Both the position numbers and the translations under genes were made by a program. The notes beneath the pieces were generated by a model. That model did no database searches. It saw only the letters and a list, made by a program, of their open reading frames with translations, and had not been told where the DNA came from. DNA of 64,000 nucleotides from the NCBI GenBank assembly GCA_017395635.1, contig JAFQOE010000058.1, positions 1 through 64,000 on the forward strand, read 5' to 3'. Below are positions 59,993-64,000 of this stretch, one piece after another. Positions within the stretch are counted from its first letter, which is position 1. Each line of letters opens with the position of its first letter. The stretch is from Lachnospiraceae bacterium. Lineage in GTDB: Bacteria; Bacillota; Clostridia; Lachnospirales; Lachnospiraceae.

Positions 59993-60565
59993 CTATGCTT
60001 TCATTCTTCTTATATTATCCTTACTGGAATCGTTGTAGTAAGTATCTAATGTTTTGTTGATTTCTTCTAATACTTCTAAAGTTTCTCTTGAAGTACTTGT
60101 TGTATTACCATTTAACTGAACAAGAAGTTTGGAAATGCGGTCAGAGCTGTTAAGAGTCTTATTGCTATTTTCCTGAGTCTTCTTAATAAGAATCTTTGTA
60201 CAAAGTTTCTGTTGTTCAATTAATTCATCGTTCAATCTTGCATTTTCTTTCTTTAATTCATCAATTTGTGCTAATAGAGCATTGTGTTGCTTAATACTTG
60301 TAGATTCTTCTCTCTTAGCAACTGAATAAATACCTTTTTCAACTTTGACAAGTTCGTTCTGTTTATCCATGGAAGCCTGGGTTATTTCATCAACTTTCTT
60401 GACAATACTGTCTACTAAGAAATATGTATCTGCAAGGGCAATCAGTCCAAATACAATGATTAATTCAATCAAAGCAGGCTGATTAAGAATTAAATATAAT
60501 AAAACTAATATAGATGCTACAAAGCCTACGGCACTAAATGTTAAGTTGGATTTCTTAATATTCAT
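59993..60565 (-). CDS. Membrane protein with coiled coil
   Basis: 190 residues. Two hydrophobic segments near the N-terminus (FSAVGFVASILVLLYLILN, LIELIIVFGLIALADTYFLV) are followed by a long coiled coil (KQHNALLAQIDELKKENARL, NDELIEQQKLCTKILIKKTQ). GGAGG is present before ATG 60565. It starts 14 bases before the exonuclease gene in reading order, so the two are probably co-transcribed. Function unknown; such proteins are typical of Lachnospiraceae chromosomes. Confidence 0.75.
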   Translation of the reverse strand: MNIKKSNLTFSAVGFVASILVLLYLILNQPALIELIIVFGLIALADTYFLVDSIVKKVDEITQASMDKQNELVKVEKGIYSVAKREESTSIKQHNALLAQIDELKKENARLNDELIEQQKLCTKILIKKTQENSNKTLNSSDRISKLLVQLNGNTTSTSRETLEVLEEINKTLDTYYNDSSKDNIRRMKA

Positions 60566-60669
60566 AGCTCAAACCTCCAATGTATTGTAAAATTATACAG
60601 AAATTCATCTTGTAATATATAGGTTGTTCGATGATTTCAGATTATAGTGTAATTTGTTAAATATGTGAA

Positions 60670-60741
60670 TGCACCCGGCGGGAATCGAACCCACAATTAT
60701 TCTTTAGGAGAGAATTGTTATATCCATTTAACTACGGGTAC
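60670..60741 (-). tRNA. tRNA-Arg(CCU)
   Basis: On the minus strand GTACCCG pairs with CGGGTGC. The anticodon loop CTCCTAA on ATTCT/AGAAT gives CCU, and the T arm is GTGGGTTCGATTCCCGC. The discriminator is A and CCA is not encoded. A chromosomal tRNA in a 280-base gap that otherwise holds nothing recognisable. Confidence 0.92.
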
Positions 60742-60844
60742 GGAAATGTACGAAGTAATTGCAAAGCTGTTTATTCACTTGTGATTTAATAATAAATAGA
60801 ATATTATAGATTACTATTCATATCAAAATACTTATTTCTAAATA

Positions 60845-61729
60845 TTATATAAAATCAACTTGTCCCTGTAGCCAGATAATTCCTTTGAATCTTCGACCAA
60901 CTTTTGGCTCTCCTTCCAGGTCTAAAGAGTTAATTGCTACATTAAGTGTTAAATCATTGCATACTACAGTTAAATTATACACCAATTCATCAGAAAATTC
61001 ATTAGTTAATTGTTCGATTTTTTTAATTATTCCCATAATGGAATATTGCTCATTATCGATTCCAAAAGGCATGAAATATGTTTCTACAACTGTATATAAA
61101 TCTTCTTTATGGATACGCTTGCTAATAAGAGAGTAAGTGTCCATTTCATCTATGGTTAAATTCTCCATTGCATCCAAGTCGCCTTTTTTTGCTTTTGCAA
61201 TTAGCTTACGTCTTTCTTGATTACTAATTGGTTGCTTTTCGTAAGGAAAAGACATTTCTTCTAATTGAACTCCATATAAAATCCGACCATCAATGGATAG
61301 TGCACCGAATTTTACTTTATTTGGAATTTTATAGAAATCGTTGGACCATTTGCTTCTAATATAATCGATGGGATTTGATAATGCATAGATTAATGTGATA
61401 CCTAAACTGTAATCGTCTGATATTCCGGAAAATGCTTCCTTATCACTATGCGGTTCAATTTGTATATCAGGTTGAGTGGTAGAGTGATATCCATTACAAT
61501 ATGGAAAAGAATGATCAATACTAATGGTTCCATTTTCATCCAATTCTGCAATGATGGATATACCTAAACCACACCCAAAACTACGATTAAATTGTAGAAG
61601 TTTGGTTTCTGAATTAACTTCTATTTCTTTCTTGTCAGTAGCATCATTTAATGCAGCAGTTATTAATTTATTTTGTTCACTTTTGTTTTTAAGTTTACTA
61701 AAACCAATTGCTCGAAAATAACTATGCAT
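60845..61729 (-). CDS. DUF3881 family protein
   Basis: 294 residues, MHSYFRAIGFSKLKNKSEQN, LLQFNRSFGCGLGISIIAEL, DHSFPYCNGYHSTTQPDIQI, DDYSLGITLIYALSNPIDYI. This fits the DUF3881 family, which I know from Lachnospiraceae and related clostridia, with unknown function. No membrane segments or catalytic motif. It is 23 bases downstream of the DUF4446-like gene and in its operon. Full length. Confidence 0.8.
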   Translation of the reverse strand: MHSYFRAIGFSKLKNKSEQNKLITAALNDATDKKEIEVNSETKLLQFNRSFGCGLGISIIAELDENGTISIDHSFPYCNGYHSTTQPDIQIEPHSDKEAFSGISDDYSLGITLIYALSNPIDYIRSKWSNDFYKIPNKVKFGALSIDGRILYGVQLEEMSFPYEKQPISNQERRKLIAKAKKGDLDAMENLTIDEMDTYSLISKRIHKEDLYTVVETYFMPFGIDNEQYSIMGIIKKIEQLTNEFSDELVYNLTVVCNDLTLNVAINSLDLEGEPKVGRRFKGIIWLQGQVDFI

Positions 61730-61752
61730 TATTGATTCCTTCTTTCATAATT

Positions 61753-62310
61753 CTAATATCCAATATCAGGTCTTTGGTTTTCTCTTTCTCTTGCAGCTTC
61801 CTTTGCTCCATCTTTACCGGTAGCAACATTTAATGCAAGGGTTTCTTCTTCTGAAAGAATGTAATAAGATTCTTCATTTGAAATTTCTTTACAGTAGGTA
61901 AAACATCCTTCTCTACTATGCATAGAAGTAAGAATGATTCCATCATGATTTTCTGTTAGCAGGGCAAGAGAGAAACTCAGTTTTCCAGACATCTCTTTGA
62001 ATGCATCATACTTTACTAATCCGATTTTACAAAAGGTAGTCAAGAATTTGTCATTTACTGTTTTGATATCTGCATTTTGTTGTTTTTCATTTTTAACAAT
62101 CTGGCGCATCTCTGAAAAACGTTGTGCTAATACCTGTTCAAGATTTCTGGAATCACTTCCGGTTGTAAATTTATTCAGTCTTTCTGTTAATTTATTGCAT
62201 TTGGAAATAATTGTAAATATTAATATAAATTGTACAATTATAATTATAGCCAAGATAATAACAATTAAATCTGTTCCGATTCCGATTGAATCAAAAATAT
62301 CTGATCCCAT
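61753..62310 (-). CDS. DUF4446 family membrane protein
   Basis: 185 residues. One membrane helix (TDLIVIILAIIIIVQFILIF), a coiled segment (CNKLTERLNKFTTGSDSRNL) and then KIGLVKYDAFKEMSGKLSFS, LALLTENHDGIILTSMHSRE, GCFTYCKEISNEESYYILSE, the DUF4446 hallmark. The family stands beside parB in many Firmicutes. GGAGAC precedes ATG 62310. Role unknown. Confidence 0.9.
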   Translation of the reverse strand: MGSDIFDSIGIGTDLIVIILAIIIIVQFILIFTIISKCNKLTERLNKFTTGSDSRNLEQVLAQRFSEMRQIVKNEKQQNADIKTVNDKFLTTFCKIGLVKYDAFKEMSGKLSFSLALLTENHDGIILTSMHSREGCFTYCKEISNEESYYILSEEETLALNVATGKDGAKEAARERENQRPDIGY

Positions 62311-62391
62311 ATTGTGTCTCCTATCTTATGTTTCATACCCATAACAATTGTGTTAAATAGCAATATCATGTTACCTGTAATTAGGTTTTCG

Positions 62392-62458
62392 TAATTATTC
62401 AGAGTTACATTCGAAAATGCTTCGCATTTATCTCATGTGGGCTCTCGTCAAATAGTTA
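62392..62458. repeat. MITE-like element, copy 3
   Basis: 67 bases beginning TAATTATTCAGAG and ending AAATAGTTA. The first part (TTACATTCGAAAATGC) matches the reverse of copy 2 (CACATTCGAAAATAC). AAATGC/GCATTT forms a central hairpin. It fills the gap before parB's stop. Confidence 0.6.
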
Positions 62459-62469
62459 CAGTTTATCTA

Positions 62470-63426
62470 CTACAATTGGATTGAGTAGATTAATTCCATG
62501 ATATGTTCAAGTTCATCTCTTGAACTATATTGAATTTCAATTTTACCATTATCATTATTTTTAGTTTTAATAGTAGTTTTTGCACCAAGTTTTGTTTTGA
62601 AGTTTTCTTCAATTTCTCGATAAAGAAAAGATAAATCTTCTATAGCTGTTTCTTCTTCTGTATTCTCAGGTTTTGGATTAGCTAAATCGTGTAAAATCTT
62701 CTTTACTAATTTTTCAGTTTCACGTACGGATAAGCGCTCATCAAAAACTTTGCAAGCTGTTTCATATTGTAAGTCAGAATCTTCAATTGGAATTAATGCT
62801 CTGGCATGTCCGTTTGTAAGTTTTTCGTCAATTACCATTTCCTGAACAGCATCTGTTAATTTCAATAAACGAAGAATATTCGTAATAGCAGTTCTGCTTT
62901 TCGAAACTCTTTCAGCTACATCATCCTGTTTTAATTGGAATTCTTCGATTAACTTTTTGTAGGCTTGAGCTTCCTCAATTGGATTCAAGTCTTCACGTTG
63001 GATATTCTCTATAATACCAATTTCAAGAATTTCCTGATCGGTATAATCTTTTACAACAACAGGAATTTCTTTTAGTCCCGCTTTCATAGCAGCTCTCCAA
63101 CGACGTTCACCGGAAACAAGAAGATAATAGTTATCTCGCTTGGTTACAACTACAGGTTCAATGACACCATGTTGTGTAATGGAATCTGCTAATTCCTGAA
63201 GAGCATCTTCATTAAATAATTTTCTTGGCTGCTCTTTATTGATTTCAATATCTTTTATTTTGAGAGTCATCTCTGTTGGAACTTCTTTAACGACTTCCTT
63301 TATTACCTCTTTGATTACTTCTTTTGTTTCTATATTTTCAGATGTATTTGTTTTTGATTTTCTTGCTTGGGTGGTACTAACACCTAACATAGTGTCAAGA
63401 CCATTTCCTAAACCTTTACGTGCCAT
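62470..63426 (-). CDS. parB: Chromosome partition protein ParB (Spo0J)
   Basis: 318 residues. N-terminal lead GLGNGLDTMLGV. CTP-binding domain with EQPRKLFNEDALQELADSIT, YLLVSGERRWRAAMKAGLKE (GERR box) and IIENIQREDLNPIEEAQAYK. Helix-turn-helix DDVAERVSKSRTAITNILRL. C-terminal dimer domain with IEIQYSSRDELEHIMELI. It loads on parS and slides as a CTP-bound clamp. AGGAGG precedes ATG 63426, and a parS-like site lies 16 bases upstream. It follows parA in the usual order. Confidence 0.96.
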   Translation of the reverse strand: MARKGLGNGLDTMLGVSTTQARKSKTNTSENIETKEVIKEVIKEVVKEVPTEMTLKIKDIEINKEQPRKLFNEDALQELADSITQHGVIEPVVVTKRDNYYLLVSGERRWRAAMKAGLKEIPVVVKDYTDQEILEIGIIENIQREDLNPIEEAQAYKKLIEEFQLKQDDVAERVSKSRTAITNILRLLKLTDAVQEMVIDEKLTNGHARALIPIEDSDLQYETACKVFDERLSVRETEKLVKKILHDLANPKPENTEEETAIEDLSFLYREIEENFKTKLGAKTTIKTKNNDNGKIEIQYSSRDELEHIMELIYSIQL

Positions 63427-63441
63427 TTCTATTTCCTCCTA

Positions 63442-63457
63442 TGTTTCATGTGAAACA
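63442..63457. promoter_or_regulatory. parS: parS-like ParB binding site
   Basis: TGTTTCATGTGAAACA differs from the consensus TGTTTCACGTGAAACA at one central base. It lies in the parA-parB gap, just before the parB ribosome site, where parS sites are often found and may also regulate the operon. Confidence 0.88.
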
Positions 63458-63527
63458 TTATTTTAAAATCTAGTATCTATTCAAAACGAAACATTTTTAA
63501 ATGAGACTTTAAATAATTATTAATGTT

Positions 63528-64000
63528 TTATAAATGAATATTGGTAATAACTTCATCCGCTAACATTCTATAACTTTCTGCACCTGCACTTCGATTATCA
63601 TACATAGTAATAGGTAAACCGTGACTTGGTGCTTCGGCAAGTCGAACATTTCTTGGAATAATTGTTTTATACACATTTTGATGAAGATTTGCTTTTACAT
63701 TTTCTACAACTTGTAAGGATAGATTGGTACGAGAATCATACATTGTAAAGACTACACCTTCAATTTTTAAATCTTTGTTGAGTTTCTGCTGAATTAATTC
63801 AATTGTATAGATTAACTGCGATAAACCATCCAAAGCAAAGAACTCACACTGGATTGGTACTAATACCGTATCGGCAGCAGTCATGGAATTGATTGTTAAC
63901 ATTCCTAATGCAGGAGGACAGTCAATAATAATATAATCAAATAAATGCTGGATTTTTGTTAGATGCTTTTTGATTATATATTGCATATCCGGTTCACCAA
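63528..64000 (-). CDS. parA: ParA/Soj ATPase, N-terminal part outside the window
   Basis: At least 156 residues of the C-terminal part. FDYIIIDCPPALGMLTINSM is the Walker B region, AADTVLVPIQCEFFALDGLS and LNKDLKIEGVVFTMYDSRTN follow, and IIPRNVRLAEAPSHGLPITM, YDNRSAGAESYRML is the family's end. The frame is open to the edge (GEPDMQY), so the Met at 63986 is internal and the P-loop is not in view. It drives origin segregation with ParB and, as Soj, influences DnaA. Confidence 0.94.
   Translation of the reverse strand, partial: GEPDMQYIIKKHLTKIQHLFDYIIIDCPPALGMLTINSMTAADTVLVPIQCEFFALDGLSQLIYTIELIQQKLNKDLKIEGVVFTMYDSRTNLSLQVVENVKANLHQNVYKTIIPRNVRLAEAPSHGLPITMYDNRSAGAESYRMLADEVITNIHL

Overview
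The window is low-GC Firmicutes DNA, most likely from a Lachnospiraceae (Clostridia) gut-type genome. The right end (about 57.6-64 kb) is ordinary chromosome near the replication origin: rsmG, a DEDD exonuclease, DUF3881 and DUF4446 family genes, parB with a parS-like site, and the start of a parA/soj gene that runs off the window. A tRNA-Arg(CCU) gene lies in this block, and its spacers carry small MITE-like inverted-repeat elements. Everything to the left, up to about 56.17 kb, looks like acquired DNA. Its right edge cuts off the 5' end of an AAA/DUF4143 ATPase gene. Its left edge was not found.

Layout from the left. (1) 1-0.3 kb: C-terminal remnant of a GNAT acetyltransferase with an in-frame TGA. 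(2) 0.5-6.0 kb: a compact leftward operon (XRE regulator, large serine recombinase, two proteins sharing the recombinase's C-terminal domain, a ParB-like protein, a DUF6551-like protein) bracketed by inward-facing 31-bp inverted repeats that look like terminators. (3) 6.2-11.4 kb: small regulators (Spo0A-C-like, XRE), a SymE-like toxin, micro-ORFs and an array of eight tRNA genes (Ser-UGA, Cys, His, Lys, Glu, Tyr, Ser-GCU, Arg-ACG). (4) 11.5-20.8 kb: a type I restriction-modification locus (XRE regulator, hsdM, hsdS, four silent hsdS recognition-domain cassettes, hsdR) followed by a tyrosine recombinase, probably the cassette shuffler. (5) 20.8-32.1 kb: an 11.3-kb Tn4451-like mobilizable element (TnpX-type recombinase, TnpW, DUF3847, MobA/MobL relaxase, RSF1010-like oriT, LytTR/DUF3021, RhuM, DUF6061) inserted inside that tyrosine recombinase gene; the missing C-terminus is intact on the far side. 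(6) 32.3-42.2 kb: a probable defence operon (unknown protein, DUF6361, phospholipase-D-like nuclease, large helicase, DUF6998-like, PD-(D/E)XK-like nuclease, macrodomain) plus two unknown genes. (7) 42.2-49.8 kb: S24 repressor divergent from a Y-family polymerase/LexA-N operon, a Com-like zinc protein between two structured RNA-like spacers, a zinc-finger protein flanked by two sister XRE regulators, degenerate resolvase-like proteins, MazF and a DUF6870-like protein. (8) 49.9-56.1 kb: three overlapping large serine recombinases and a 413-residue partner protein.

How it fits together. The triple recombinases at the right edge are the best candidates for mobilising the whole region. The type I system, the 32-41 kb operon, MazF and SymE make it a defence/addiction island, and the tRNA array may support translation of its cargo or resist tRNA-cleaving defences. 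Insertion of the mobilizable element into the tyrosine recombinase should freeze or slow hsdS switching in this strain, and precise excision would restore the gene. All family names come from recognising motifs by eye; no database search was run.
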